Shown here one piece after another: positions 11,480 to 37,939 of a stretch of 64,000 nt of DNA; position 1 is the stretch's first letter; every line of letters starts with the position of its first letter. A program made the translations under genes and the position numbers. The stretch is from positions 2,940,016 to 3,004,015 of the forward strand of contig NC_037590.1 in the NCBI RefSeq assembly GCF_003073045.1. Reading direction: 5' to 3'. The notes under the pieces were generated by a model. That model did not search any database and was not told where the DNA came from. It saw only the letters and a list, made by a program, of their open reading frames with translations. Source of the stretch: Pomacea canaliculata. Taxonomy: Eukaryota; Mollusca; Gastropoda; Architaenioglossa; Ampullariidae.

Positions 11480-14400
11480 AGACCGATTATTATTATTATT
11501 TATTTTAATAAAAGCCTTGATTCGAAAGTCACTAAATTAGCTCAATATTTGTGCATCTTCCTTCAAAAACTATTAAGTCATAAACCTCCCCCTGCTACAC
11601 AAAAGCAAACTTCCCGAGTCTCATATCCGGGACCTTCTGTGTGATGTCACAAAGCAATGATATTATTTTGATGAATTCTTCCCTCTATCCTTCCCTCAGC
11701 CGCGTGCTTGGAATTTTTGTGTGACGTCACATACCCGGCAGTAATGACTGCGCACAACCCATCCCTGCAATTGTAAGAGTGACAAGGTGCGGCGGATGGA
11801 TTGAAGGGTGAGCCGGTAGGTGGTGCATGCAGTGGTTATCGTTAGAACAGAGTCGCGAACTGGGATGTTGGATTCAAAAACACGTCATTGTGAATGTGAC
11901 AGCTGTTCACATTGTTCACTGTGGCTGACCGCCGGTAGTTTTCCTCGGTTCACTCCACCCTTGGTAGTGGAATGAGTGGTAGTGACTAAGGCACGCCTGG
12001 CGCCTACTGAGGGTGTGTTCCCGTATCTGTGTGCATTGAATATTCATTTTCTTTAAAGCGTTTGAGCTCGCCTTCGATGGTAAAAACACATCTATTACTG
12101 CACTTTTATGAGTCATCTACGTTTTGGAACTCTTTTTCTTTGTGAAATCAGCAGTAACGAGATGTCTACACTTCTTTTATCTCCTCCATCACTCTCCCTC
12201 TGTTCACAACTCATTATAATTATAAATAGTATGCGTATACTGTTGTGAGAGAACCCATTTGCTTTAAGAGACGATAACCCTGGTAGAATATATTTATCTA
12301 AGGTTAGATTAAAGTGTGTTGATGAGGGACACTATAACTAGTGCGAGCGGTCTTGCCCTAGGCACGATGGGGAGTGAAGTCAGGGCGAGGTGTACACAGA
12401 CTTTTTACTGTAAAACCACACATCCAGGCAGACTTGTGGTCAACATGGCAAATTGTACCAACTCCCATACAGGCAGAACGCACCAACCTTGTTGCCAAGT
12501 TGTTGGTACCATAGCGATGTAATCACTGGGGTCACAGTCGAGTTTTCTGTGTCTAAGTGCTGTTAGCCTAAAATAGACGCTGAAAAGTAGTCTAGCGGGA
12601 AGTTTGTTTTTAATTTATGGGTTTCTTTTTAAAGAAGAACAAGATAACCTGTCACAACTTTATTATTTTCTAACTGGAGCTGGCTGAAGAAATAAGTTTT
12701 AGCGCCATGGTGCTCCTCACCTTTCCTGTCTTTCTTTTTTTGTCACGTCTTCTTTTACCCATGGAAGCAATATTCAAACACACTGCAACATCCATACTGT
12801 GCTTTTTTTAAATTTTCTTACAACATCCTGTCTTTGTAATCTTTGTAATCTTTTCCTTTTAACCATCAATTTTGAAAACTGCACTTTCCAGTTTTCCATG
12901 CATAATGACTTCAGCTGCTTATTTGCCACTGGCAAAAAATTTCCCCAAAATGTTTTTAGTTTGAAAATGGCTGTCTTACATGTTCACGCATGCAAATCCG
13001 ACTTATTCCTTATGCAAGGTGGGGGGGGGGGGAGCCAAAATTTTTCCTGGGACGAAAGTCAAATCCAGACACTCCACTCCTTTTTATGATACTTGAAGTT
13101 CACAAAATCTGAGGAACTCTGAATGAACCAAATTATATATTCTGATAATGAATTTTATGATTTAAAAAATAATATATATAAACATAAATTTAAACATGGA
13201 TTTAGACAAATTACCAGTCCTGTTTCAGCTCTGTAAGAAGTATCATGCATAGCTGAACAATTACAGTTACCCAGCAGTTACAGGTATCTTTGCGCTGAGC
13301 AGTTTATTTAGTTTTGTGGAAACTGTGCATTTAAAATTATTGTTTAACACTACAAGGTTCTTCCTTACATATCAAGATAAAAAAATGATCATTTTCATCA
13401 TAATGCTATCAACCTGTACACTATATTTGATGTTATAGCCACTAAATTACTTCCTTAATTCATCCAGTTATGTCTTTACCTGGCATGACCAGTTGGAATG
13501 TGACATGCAATGACTTTTGCTTTTTTTAATGGTTGTCTTCTACAAGAGGAATCCTTCTGCTACCCCTCCTCTCTTCTGAGTGTATATGTGTGTGTGTGAG
13601 AAAGAAAAATGAGTAAGAGAGCAAAATAGAAAGTGAGAGAGATAACATTTGAAATAGAATATGCCAGGGCTGTGTCTAGAACTGAGACATAATCAGAAAA
13701 ATGCATTCTTTGGGGTGGGGGCTTTTTTTCTTGAGCCAGACATTATGTCAAATATTCATGTCAATCACTTAAAATCTCACCATACCACTCATAACATCCC
13801 ACTCCTGCTCTTCCCTGGTAAAAGGATTTATTGATTCATGAAGAAAAGTAAAAAATATATTAGCATACAAGTTATATGAGATACATTCAACAATTGAGCT
13901 TGTGTAAAAGGGAGTTCCACTACTATCCATACTTTCAAGCTACAGTGTTGCATACATACAAGTTCGTCATGTCTCAGCCTCTCTATGGTGTGAATACATG
14001 CTTGTAATGAAACAGTAGCAGGTCTGAGCTGACAGTTGTGGAATGCCGATGACCCTTCTCTCATAGTGGCCAGCTGTCTATTTGCCATCATTTTTCCATT
14101 AGGTCCACCAACCAAGTCAGAGAGTGACAACTGTTCCCAGGGCAACAAATTCTAACGTGATCTACAGCCGTCTATGATCAGTAGTTTCGTAAACTTAAGG
14201 TGTCTGCCATTTTAGCTATAAACTACTATGGTCAACTCCTTTCAAGTTGCCGGTTCGTAAATAGAATATAAAAATTACAAAGAGTATGCATGTGGGGCAT
14301 GCAGGGCATTTTAATCCAGAACATTTCCCTAGCTGTCCGTTTCTCGAATGTAGCCCCGTTTCGGTGGGTAATTATAACGCATTCACAGTTAATTATCACG

Positions 14401-14756
14401 GCTGTCTACACAGATCATAGAAGTTTATAGTTGTCCCATTGTCTTTGTTACAACTTAATCCATTCCGTGCTCTCAAGAGCCTACAAACTATGTCATGAAT
14501 GGGAGCCATTATGATCGATAACTCAGCGAGTATACGGAGTTGTGGTTCTTACTGGTTATTCTACTTTCACAAAGTTAAAAAATAAAATCTTCTCTTTACC
14601 TCTCCTTCAGATAATTTTTACATGCAAAAACTAGAAGGACAATACGTTTACCGACGCATCGTATTTACAAATATATACATTATATTTTACAGAATGCAAC
14701 CTTTATTCGAAACCTCACTCAGAATTAACATCCTTGACCTAGGATCCGGGATTATA
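11480..14756. other. Non-coding stretch, no gene seen
   Basis: Only short frames occur here, the longest about 106 codons on the minus strand at 13828-14148, without recognisable similarity. A G-run at 13019-13032 and AT-rich patches are the only notable composition. Confidence 0.5.
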
Positions 14757-14873
14757 CGCATGCGCAGAGAACCACGTGACCAATAGTCTACACGTGGTGG
14801 CTGTCAGCGCACGGACGCATTTAGCTCGTGGTCTGTGTGAATAAGCGATCGAAACTGTTTTATCTCACGACAG
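14757..14873 (+). promoter_or_regulatory. Candidate distal promoter and untranslated exon 1 of the helicase gene
   Basis: A dense group of core-promoter-like motifs: GCATGCGCAG (NRF1-like) at 14757, CCACGTGACC (E-box) at 14772, CCAAT at 14780 and a second CACGTG nearby. A CAG|GTAAAA donor at 14873/14874 could join the acceptor at 17145-17147, just ahead of the helicase start codon. The 2.3-kb first intron is inferred, not shown. Confidence 0.45.
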
Positions 14874-15819
14874 GTAAAAGACTTTTATGTCAGTTTAGTA
14901 ACATGATTAATGCATTATTATAGAAATGCCGTTCATGTGGTTTATAATTTGGGTGATGTACTTAATTTTTAGGTCTTATTCAGGCGACAGGCTTTTCTTT
15001 TCACTTTTTTTGCTCATTAACATTATAACCATGCTAGCTCAGATTGGAGTTGACGAACAGATTACTTCATTATGGCTATCCAAGGCTCAGATTGATTTCA
15101 TACAGTTAATAAAACGTGTAAATAATCTTTGACTAAATCGTTTTCGGTGAAAGGCCAGAAAGAGACTAAATGTTTGCGAAAAAGCTGTTTGAATTTGAAG
15201 AATGGAATGAAAATCAAAATGGCGTCCAGCTCGAAACAGTAGAGCCTTGACGCCCAACCTCAATTTTGTGAATGAAAATTATTTAAGTTTTCAGTTCTTT
15301 ATGGCAGGGTCGATGAAGAACGAAATCTTAAAATTGATAGGATTGGTTTCATTGTAGATTTTTTTGAAAGTTAACCGAAACAAGTTGTTGCTGCGTTCGC
15401 GATTAAACGTTGTCTTGATTACGTAAGATTTTTTTTTTTTTTTACCTCGGGTAAGATTCGTTGTTATTTAACGATCTGCGAAGCGAAATGAGCTGAAATA
15501 GCACTGCTACATATTTTAATCGTTTCAAAAATCACTATCTTTGACCATCGGTTTCAAAACACCATCGTTAACGACGGTTAGGTGTCAGTTAAGAACCACT
15601 GTTCTAGAGGATGTTCTCGACCATAACGTGGCAATTAATACGTTAGTGAGAAATAAATGTTAGAAGCATTATCAAATGGTGGTATGTTGCTAAAAGTATA
15701 AAAGCTAGTTACAAATAACTCAAGTGAACCACAGCAAGACTGGCCTCTTCAACTCAGTGACTAGGCTGCAGGTCAGGGGTTGAAAGTTTTAACAGTGTGT
15801 CTGATTTATCTGCCTAAGC

Positions 15820-16511
15820 ATGTTCACATTACAAACAATGCATTGTGACATGCACATGGGTCTTGCTGTTTTAGACTGGAATGAACATGATAGAGATTCT
15901 ACTTCAAATTACAGTAAAGAAAGTGTACAGCACAACTGGAGGCAACTTGGACAACGCACTTTAAAAAAGAAAACTTATAAAGTAGTAGAAGATATCAGAA
16001 ATTGCGTTGTTGAACAATACAAATTTGATTCCGAATATAAAGAAAACGTGTTAACTGAAACAGAGTGAAGTTCTGATGAAGATTTGGAAATGAATAATAC
16101 AATAATCCCTCATTTATCAAGAGATGTGTTCCAGAATCACCTCCGATATACGAAATAGAAACGGTATATTTATTTATGTATTTATACACTACATTTAGGC
16201 TTTATAAACCTTCCCCCATACTTTCACACTGCATGAACCTTTCCCATTTCCTTAATAACCATTCCCACAATGTTCTGCGCATGTATTTTTTACTGTCATT
16301 CATATTAATTTTATTTTTTATAATACTTCTTAATTGTTAAGATTAATAGTAATATATTTTTATACACTTTTGGCTTTTTTTCATCTAAAAATTCATAAAA
16401 TATAAATTTTCCACTGATTGAATTTGGAAGAAAATTTGCGAAGAAGCATAGATTAATGTCTTATAAAAACATGCGATAAGTGGGGTTTCAAAGTAGCGAG
16501 GGACGACTATA
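15820..16511 (+). mobile_element. Decayed DNA-transposon material
   Basis: Two separate hints. A frame at 15820-16068 reads LAVLDWNEHDRDSTSN followed by a KKKTYKVVEDI stretch, reminiscent of transposon-derived proteins (LA.LD.N....R..A..K) but too decayed to assign. The stretch ending at 16511 reads GATAAGTGGGGTTTCAAAGT then AGCGAGGGACGAC; its complement matches the CCCTCGCTACTTTGAAA type of terminus seen in pogo/Tigger elements, next to TATA. A weaker CCCTCATTTATCAAG at about 16106 could be the opposite end. Confidence 0.4.
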
Positions 16512-17025
16512 TAATTTAAAGAACAAAAACCAACCATTATTGATGAATGAGAGAATAAATTACCATCAATGTTTGCACTTTCAAAACTAAAATTGTTCTA
16601 ACCACGGACAGCCCCACACCGACAAATGTATTGTCTCTATAGACATTTTGGTACCAGTCCTAAAACTGAAAACCCCAACGGATTTTCATCTTGTTCAATT
16701 TTTCTATTTGTTATCAATTGTAGGATCAGTAGCAGTGTTAAATTTTGTGCTTCCATTGTTATACTTTTGATTTTGCTTGTTATATATTAGTCTGTAGAAC
16801 AGTGCCTCCAGCCACTGATTATGTTTGCATACCTGTTTCACACTGCCAATAAAAAACATTTAATTCCTTGTAATGTTATGTAAATCATGAGACGAATCGG
16901 GAAGGTTTTTGAAACTGTGCAAATAAATTAAATGAATTTCAACTGCAAGCTATATTTTGTTATTATTGTTTCCCATTTTCCATCTCTTACTCATTTTTAT
17001 TGGGTTCGAAATGAAACAAATCACA

Positions 17026-17044
17026 CCGGAAGTGTATATAAAAG
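17026..17044 (+). promoter_or_regulatory. Candidate proximal promoter of the helicase gene (ETS site and TATA box)
   Basis: CCGGAAGT (ETS-family site) at 17026-17033 is followed at once by TATATAAAAG at 17035-17044. Initiation about 30 bp downstream would fall in a pyrimidine-rich CTCTTGCTTTCC stretch, giving a 5' UTR of roughly 120 bases before the ATG at 17187. This could be the main promoter or an alternative to the distal one. Confidence 0.5.
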
Positions 17045-17186
17045 CTTTAACCTCTTGCTTTCCGCCTCAGATTTTATCGCGTTTTCAGATTAAAGTAATT
17101 GTTTCATGAGAAGAATATTAAAAATATATAACCTTATCTTGTTTCAGGTTGAATACAAGTCCAAGGTACAATTCTGCAACCCAACA

Positions 17187-23954
<6,768 letters not shown>

Positions 23955-24257
23955 TCTATTCTGAAACATCCCTTTGTTTGTCACTCAGAGACTGTGATCA
24001 TCTTCGCTAGCCTCACACCTTTGACCATTAGGACTGCCTTTGCTGGCTGTTCCTTCTTCAGTGCTCAGAGAAATGGCACCTGTTGCCTGCTGGGAAAGGC
24101 AACTGTGATCATCGAAAGCAGCCAGGCTGTAGTATTTGATGGTGGGATCTGGCACATCGTAAAATATTGTTTTAGGTGTTTATTTTGGTTATGGTGATTT
24201 TGTGCATTTGTCATCGTGTTTGTTGTCATAAATTTCTTTGCTTCAGGTCATGTCCCC

Positions 24258-24294
24258 AATAAACAATCATTCTGAACTATTTTTTGGAAATAAA
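24258..24294 (+). terminator. Helicase polyadenylation signals
   Basis: AATAAA at 24258-24263 and again at 24289-24294, about 300 bases after the helicase stop codon. Confidence 0.75.
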
Positions 24295-24299
24295 GATTT

Positions 24300-27200
24300 T
24301 GTTCTTCCCAGATAGCAATTCAAGGCATCTGTGTATGAAGGAACAACAACAGTGAAACATTTAACACCGACTTGACAAGGATAAAAACAGTAGTGCGCTT
24401 GAAATGCTATGTTTGAGTTATATGTCAAATGCTCATTGAAATATATAAGCACTCTAAGTACTGTTCTCGATCAAAAAACACAAGTAACTTAAAACTCCTT
24501 TTATTTTAAAACTAAATGAAATTTTGTCTTTGTTTAAAAATAAAAAATTTGCAACTATAATCATTTGCTTGTTGATCTAAGCATTAGTTTGATTATGGGT
24601 CTGGGCAGAGCAGTAATAACACTAATTATCGCAAAAGTTCTTCATACATTACTGTTTAAAAGGCCCATTCTGATTATGCTGTGCTAGTTATTTTAACTTC
24701 TTGAAAGTAGTAATACAATTGTTTAAGTAGTTGAAATCATTTTACCAACCAGCTTTCAAATGTTAGAAAAATGTCTTGGGAATGCAAGTTTTTAACAAGA
24801 TGCTTCTGAATCCATGTATTAAATTAAAAAAAAAAATCAAAGTACAAGATGGCATTAAATTATGTAGCCTGCAGATAAGTTTCAGTATAGATGGCCAAGA
24901 AATACCTTGTAAGGGGGAACTGCTGCTGCTGCTGCCGAATATGTATCTGCTTCATCAGTTAATGTGCAGACCCAGCAATTGTGAATCAGGTGAAGAGTGA
25001 ATGGTGCCAAAGAACTAGACAAAACAACACACCTGCGATAAAGTAGAGAGTCTTCTACCTTTATTATCTGGGTTAGGCATTTGAATGACTGTTGCATGAA
25101 CAGCCGGGGGTCGTGCACACTAACAGGATGCAATAGGCTGCTGGTGGATGGCTAAGGTGGAGTAACTGCTATTTATAAACATTTTAACTGTTTGCCATCC
25201 AGGTAGTGGGCAGTGGTGAATTGTTACCTGCTTTCCGCACGACTAATTTGGAGTAAGCGTATCGGTATACATACAAACATCTGTTCCAGCAGGCCTTCTC
25301 AGTTCGTGGCATATCAAGTGATTTCTTTTTTTGTCGGAAACAATCTCAAGAAAATGAACGTAGAAACTACAATACCAGTTCACGCATTTGGCGACCAATG
25401 ACTTGCCGATACTCCCAGGGCTTGACCATGTAAAGACTTGTGAAGCTCACTCCATCACTGGATTAGTGACAGCAACATTTCCCTGAAAGACGGAAGTGGA
25501 CAAGTGGGAATATTTCTGACAGTCACTGTTTATGTCTGGAGACTGCATGTAACTGTGATCACTACATTGCAAGGTAATGGTTACATAATAAAACCACATA
25601 TTGCATTACAGTTTTCATTCAAGCTACACATTTCTACAGTTCTTCACAGTCCACAACCGTGCATCTACTGTACTTCGCTTCTACACTTTCATAATAATAA
25701 TTTACAGCGCACAATCGCACGAAGAAGTATTCACTCAACCCTTGTGACAATAAGGAGACCTGACCCCTATGACATCGTCTCCCACAAAGCCTATTCCTCA
25801 TTTACCTCTGTGGTATCATCCTCACAAGCACATTATCATAAACATACTCTCCTGATTACAATAGACTACAAGAAGATACTGGTCCAGTATATCAGAGAGT
25901 TACTGTTTCACATTGAAATATTGCCCGAGCCTCAAGTGTACAATTAGTTATGATTATTTGAAATATTCTGACAAGTAAAACGGGTGTAGCCAGTGACAAG
26001 GTAGTAGAAATGAGGTTTTGCTGAATAAAGCGTAAAAAAGTATTGTCTTTAATTTGTCGCTGACAGTGTGTGATGCCATGTCAGTGTATGCCATGTGGCA
26101 TGTCACCGATCAAAATGGTGTGGGGGACGAGAGGAGAATGTCATCGGCAAAGGAACAACATTTTAAAAGAAGTAACTGAACAACATGAAAATGTTGATGA
26201 CAAATAAAAGAAAATGTTAATATGTAAATATTACGGTAGGGCTAGGAGGTCTTAAAAAGAAACTTCAATTGGAATCCCTCCTCCACCCGATGCACTTTAC
26301 TCTGAAAAATCATGGTGACTTGAATACAACTTGCTGATAAATGGGTGTAAGGTCTTGTATGGAGTTACTTGCTTCCTGTGAGTGAGCAGCGCGCAGTGTC
26401 GGTAGAGCTCATCTGATCTGCGCATGCGCCTCTCACTAGTAACGCCTTCCGCTGTGTTTACGTCAGTCACGTGATTTCCTCGCGCCTGCTGTGTACACAC
26501 ACGCACACTGTCACATCCTCATCGTTATCACATTATCAGGCATTTTACAGCCACACCTACTTTAAAGACTTCCTGAGGCCGTTGGTGCGGGAACGTGTCC
26601 CGCAGGATGCCGAGCCGAGTGCAGGACTTTGCTAGTCGCAGACACCGACATTGTAGCTGCTCTCTGCTTCCACACCACAAGAACATGTTCTTGTATTTTT
26701 AGAAAGGGTCTTGTAATAAACACCAAATCAGTGATAAAACAATATTGCGCTTGGATTTTTTTTGTACAGAATAATAACAACGAAACATACTGAAAGAAAT
26801 ATCTATGGCTGAACTATTCATCAGGCGGGGTAGGTGTACCAAGCTGAGGGTCGTACCATTTATTATGTATCACAGATCTCAGTCTCACTGAAACACGAAC
26901 CGCCGGAAAGATTGACTAGTCTGATTAGTAAACGAATGGCTTATGCTGACCTGACAAGGTTAGACAGTTGTAGGGACACGCAGACGTCCATCCCCGTGGA
27001 TACCTGGAAGTGCGACTGGTGCACCACCACATGTTTGTGATCTTTCTGAAAGTGTTTACAAGTAAGGTGTTGAGCGAGTTGGAGTTTAGTGATTTTCTCA
27101 CAACACGCAGGAGACAGAAACATGTGCAGAATAAATGTGTCAAGGCATTCCAAGAAGAAAACACCTATCATCGCCAGGTTCTGCCTCTGCTATTAGATTA

Positions 27201-28444
27201 CACAGTGACCATCTGTGGTAGGTTAGTGAGCGGTAAAGACGATATTTCAGGTGTCCCCGTTTGATGTTTGAAAAACACTACACTAGCAGATGTGAATTGT
27301 CTTTGAAGAAATAGAAGCCATCAACGCAAAATTATTTCTCCACACCCAAAAACACAAAATATATGTTCAGCCGTTGTGAGTACGTGTTCACAGCTGAGAG
27401 AGAGAAGAAAGGGAGAAGAGACAGAGAGAGAGATGACAACCTACTGTCGTACTGAGTACATCAATTCAACCTTGCATCCATGCCTCTCCTTCCCTCTCCC
27501 CCCAACGAAACTTTCTTGAGAGGGGGAGGGCTGTTGCCTGCCTTCAGTAGAAATATTTCTAGGGTAAGAGGGGGACATGTTGAGACACTCTGTCGTTAGT
27601 ACACACAGCTGTGTCTTGTATCGAGTCGGTGGCAGCCAGTCTGTATTCACACACACACGGAGATCATGCTCAAATGTACCTAGAGCTCCTTCACACACAA
27701 ACACCTGTCATAAGATGAGGCCAATAAAGTCGGGTCTCCTTCTTCTTGTTCTAATCACTCCCAGTGGAGCATAGGGCCGAATAAAGTCGGGTATACTAAC
27801 TGGAATAATGAGGACTGAGAATATTAAAAGTCAAGGAAGAGCAATAAATGTGTCTGTGTACGTGCTTGTGTGTTTTACAAGTGAGTATTTCTAGACTGGT
27901 TTCATTTTGTACAAGTTTAATGCTTTGTCCTCAGTAGGTGGGTGTTGACTGCAGTCTTCATGGCATCAGTTGAATTCGGAAATAAGCTTTTGATGGCAGG
28001 ATGTGATATGGTGGTTGTACTTCAGTCGAACGTCGCTGGGCGTGACTTCCGTTGGAGCAGACACAAGACATTTTTTGTCATTTCTATCTTTTTTTATCGG
28101 CAAAGCATCTTCCTTTCAGGAATTTTCCTTGAAAACACTTGTGTTGACGAAGGCACACTTCCTTGTTGTGCTGACGTCAGCCTTGTGTCCACAGCTGTAC
28201 ACACACGGAATTCATGACACGCCCCCTGCATGACTTACACAGTGAGTCTTACAGCTTTTTGTCTGGCTAACGAATCTCTTTTATTGATGTAAACATTTGT
28301 ATAAACATTGAACAGGAAGTGGAAACTTTGGTTCAAAACAAGGACGACAACAAACACCTCACGGGACTGGAAGCTGCGCTCGCAGTTCATCAATCTCACC
28401 AGATGGTAGCTGTCTTCGCAATTTGATGAGACTCAGAATTCAGG
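24300..28444. other. Intergenic stretch between helicase and receptor cluster
   Basis: No supported gene. The longest frame (25504-25947, 147 codons) has no recognisable domain and a composition like its surroundings. A CCCAGATAGCA at 24307 equals the first bases of the MITE terminus at 9107, but no clear partner end was found. Confidence 0.5.
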
Positions 28445-35089
<6,645 letters not shown>

Positions 35090-35113
35090 GCACGCGTGTT
35101 ACTTATATTGAAC

Positions 35114-35163
<50 letters not shown>

Positions 35164-37939
35164 GATGATAATGGATGATAATGGATGATTGATGATGATG
35201 ATGACTTTCCAAACAAGAACTCATCAGGATGTGTATAAGAAAGCCATGAAACACTCTAACTAGTCACCAGCTGATAAAAAGGAAAAATGCAGCAAACTAG
35301 CTTCGTTCCCACCAAACGCTATACAACTATTTTTATTTAAAAAAGACTTATTTACAAGTAGCTTCCTTACAACAACATCTCTGATTTGACTGTCATCCTG
35401 TCGGCCATAGTGAGGACTGGCAGTGTGTGACTATTTTCATTCAGTCTATTGGTTAGCAGAATATCCCGACCCATGACAACTATTTTCTTGTTTAGAGTAC
35501 CTCCCCTGATTAATTTCGTTGTGATAATGGCTGCTTTTCCGTTTCCATAGGGATTTAGATGGACACACACAATAATGTGAGAGTCTCTGCAAGAATCACG
35601 TGACCTAGGAACAGGGCCACAGTTGTGAAGAAGTCCGTAACGAGGATCAAGACTCCGATGGTTACGATTTTTCTTAAGACCATCGAGTGCTTGGGCACCG
35701 GGTATAGAGCTACACCATCAGCTAAAATTCTTTAAAAATATTAGCAGCTGACTAATTAAAGATTACGAGGGAACGAAGAATGTTTTCATTTACTGCAGAA
35801 GACATCTCATTTTGGGATTCTAGGCAAGTGTACTTGTTGTCCAGTAAATAGACTGTAAATAATTTTGTAACCAGTCTTATACAGAAACTTGCTGGGACGT
35901 GTAGTTCTTTAAAGTCTTGTATACAGAGATAATCAGTGTCTATCTGTGTAAACATTTACTTTCTTCTTGTCATAGAACAGTACTTTTCTTTACTCAAATA
36001 TGAAAAATCCAGTTCAAAGGACATGATTGTAAATAAAAAGTTTGGCTAAATATTTCGATTGGTCGTTAATACTGTTGTTAATTCTTCCATCCCTGTATGC
36101 TCTCCATGTTGTCCATGTCTCATTTTTCTTTTAAGATAAAACAATGCTCCTTACGACTGATAATATGTGCTATACAAATCTTTCATCATCGTCGCCATCG
36201 TCATCGTCATCGTCATCATCAAAACATGAACTCAGCAAACGGTTGCTATTCCCATGGTTACTTATGTACCAGTCTATATACAGTGATTCCTGGATAGTAT
36301 GCAATATGTCCATGTCCATGATGCAAGAATATTTGTTTGCGAAAGAATGTCTCGGTATTTATATAAAATTTGTATTTTGTGGATTTATTACTTCGTATGA
36401 AAAATATATTTTTCTGTTATGCCAAAGCTGTGTGTTCTGTGTAAGTATTCTCTGTATCTAAAACCAGCTTCACCAAGTTACATGGATGGATGATTGATTG
36501 ATTGATGATGATGATGATTGATGATTGATTGATGATGATGATTGATGATGATTGATTGATGATGATTGATGATGATGATTGTTGATGACGAATGATTGAT
36601 TGATGATTGATGATTTTTTCAATTTGTATATGTCATAATATTTATTTTCAACGAAGGCGAGGAAGTTACATTCTACGGACCTAAAACTGTGGCCATTACA
36701 ATGGCTTTTGGACAGTGCTGGCATCCTATATATCCTGGCATGGCGATACACAATTTAGAATCGGCCGCAGTTCTACAGTTGACAGAACTGATGATACTCG
36801 TCTTATCCTGACTGTCAGTTCCGGTTGTCGCTTGCCTCATCATCATTTTCTCTTCTTTTGGTGATGTTGTGGCAAGTTAGTGAACAAATCAATCTCTCTC
36901 CCACCCACCTACCTACCCACAAACAAACTTCTAGTTTGAGAACTTGGCCCAAAGTTTCTTTAGACACCAGAGAGATTATAAGCACGGATACTTTTCATGG
37001 TTTCTTCTTTCAATGGATTCCGGAAAGGCACTAATGTGTCGATGAGCAGTGATTGACAAAACAATATGTAGAAGACAAAAGCAACATGAATATATTTTAA
37101 ACATAGGCCATAATTCCTTGTCTGTATGGTTGTTTGCATGTTTTCCTTCTTCTCTGTTGATTTTACTTCCTTCAAATATTATGTGAAATAGGAATAGACA
37201 GACAAACAATAAATACACGCATAAAATGAGAGAATAGTGGTTTATTCTTCTTTATTTTCTTCTGCCTCTATTTATTTTGACATTTCAAAGTTTAAACTGG
37301 ACGGTTCTTTCATGTCAGAAATTAAATTGTAAAATGTTTTGGGATTCTTGCGGCGCCTTTCTCGGATTCGCTTCGCTTGATGACACACTTAGATAGGAAA
37401 GGACTGGTGAGTGTCTCAGACAAACATCCTGGGCAAGACAACGAGTGCAACATGTCACAGAGAGGCTGAACTGGTATCCAATGTTGTTCACAGAGACAAG
37501 AGGCAGTGTTGATCAGCTCTGCATGAAGGAAGAATAAGTGAACAGTTTTGAACTGTTTGACATTTGACTAGCAAACATCTATGTAATCCCACAAGAAAGG
37601 AATTGTAGTCCCCATGGTACTGTACCATTCATCGTCAACTCCAAGGTAGACCGGACTTGTAAGGTGATGGACAATGTAGCACCAGCCACAAACTCGGAGT
37701 TCATGGAACTACAATTACAGTGCATCGTCTATACGACTTCTATCACCCTTCCATCTCACCCACTTTAAATTTGCCCCTCAACCCAAAGCTCCAAATGACC
37801 GATTTATCACGACCTTAAAGAGATACGGAAGAAAATTCTAATGATACAAGAACATTGATAAAGATACAGACTGACTTCCAGTCCTTGTGCAATCCATTAG
37901 TGACTTACATTTGACATGACAGACGTCTAGTGCCAGGCA
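35090..37939. other. Intergenic stretch between receptors A and B
   Basis: No gene seen. It contains GAT/TGAT microsatellites at about 35116-35205 and 36484-36616, a GTCATC-type repeat at 36186-36220 and AATAAA at 36032, a possible but distant polyadenylation signal for receptor A. Confidence 0.5.

Noticed and set aside
13828..14148. 106-codon minus-strand frame upstream of the distal promoter
   Set aside because: No known domain and no initiation or splice context that sets it apart from chance.
24307..25073. Second copy of the CCCAGATAGC-ended MITE
   Set aside because: The left terminus matches, but the only right-end candidate (ATTATCTGGG) is imperfect, lacks a clear TA pair and the interior does not resemble the copy at 9107.
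25504..25947. 147-codon plus-strand frame between helicase and receptor A
   Set aside because: No recognisable domain, no splice-compatible neighbours, and His/Ile/Ser-rich composition like translated AT-rich DNA.
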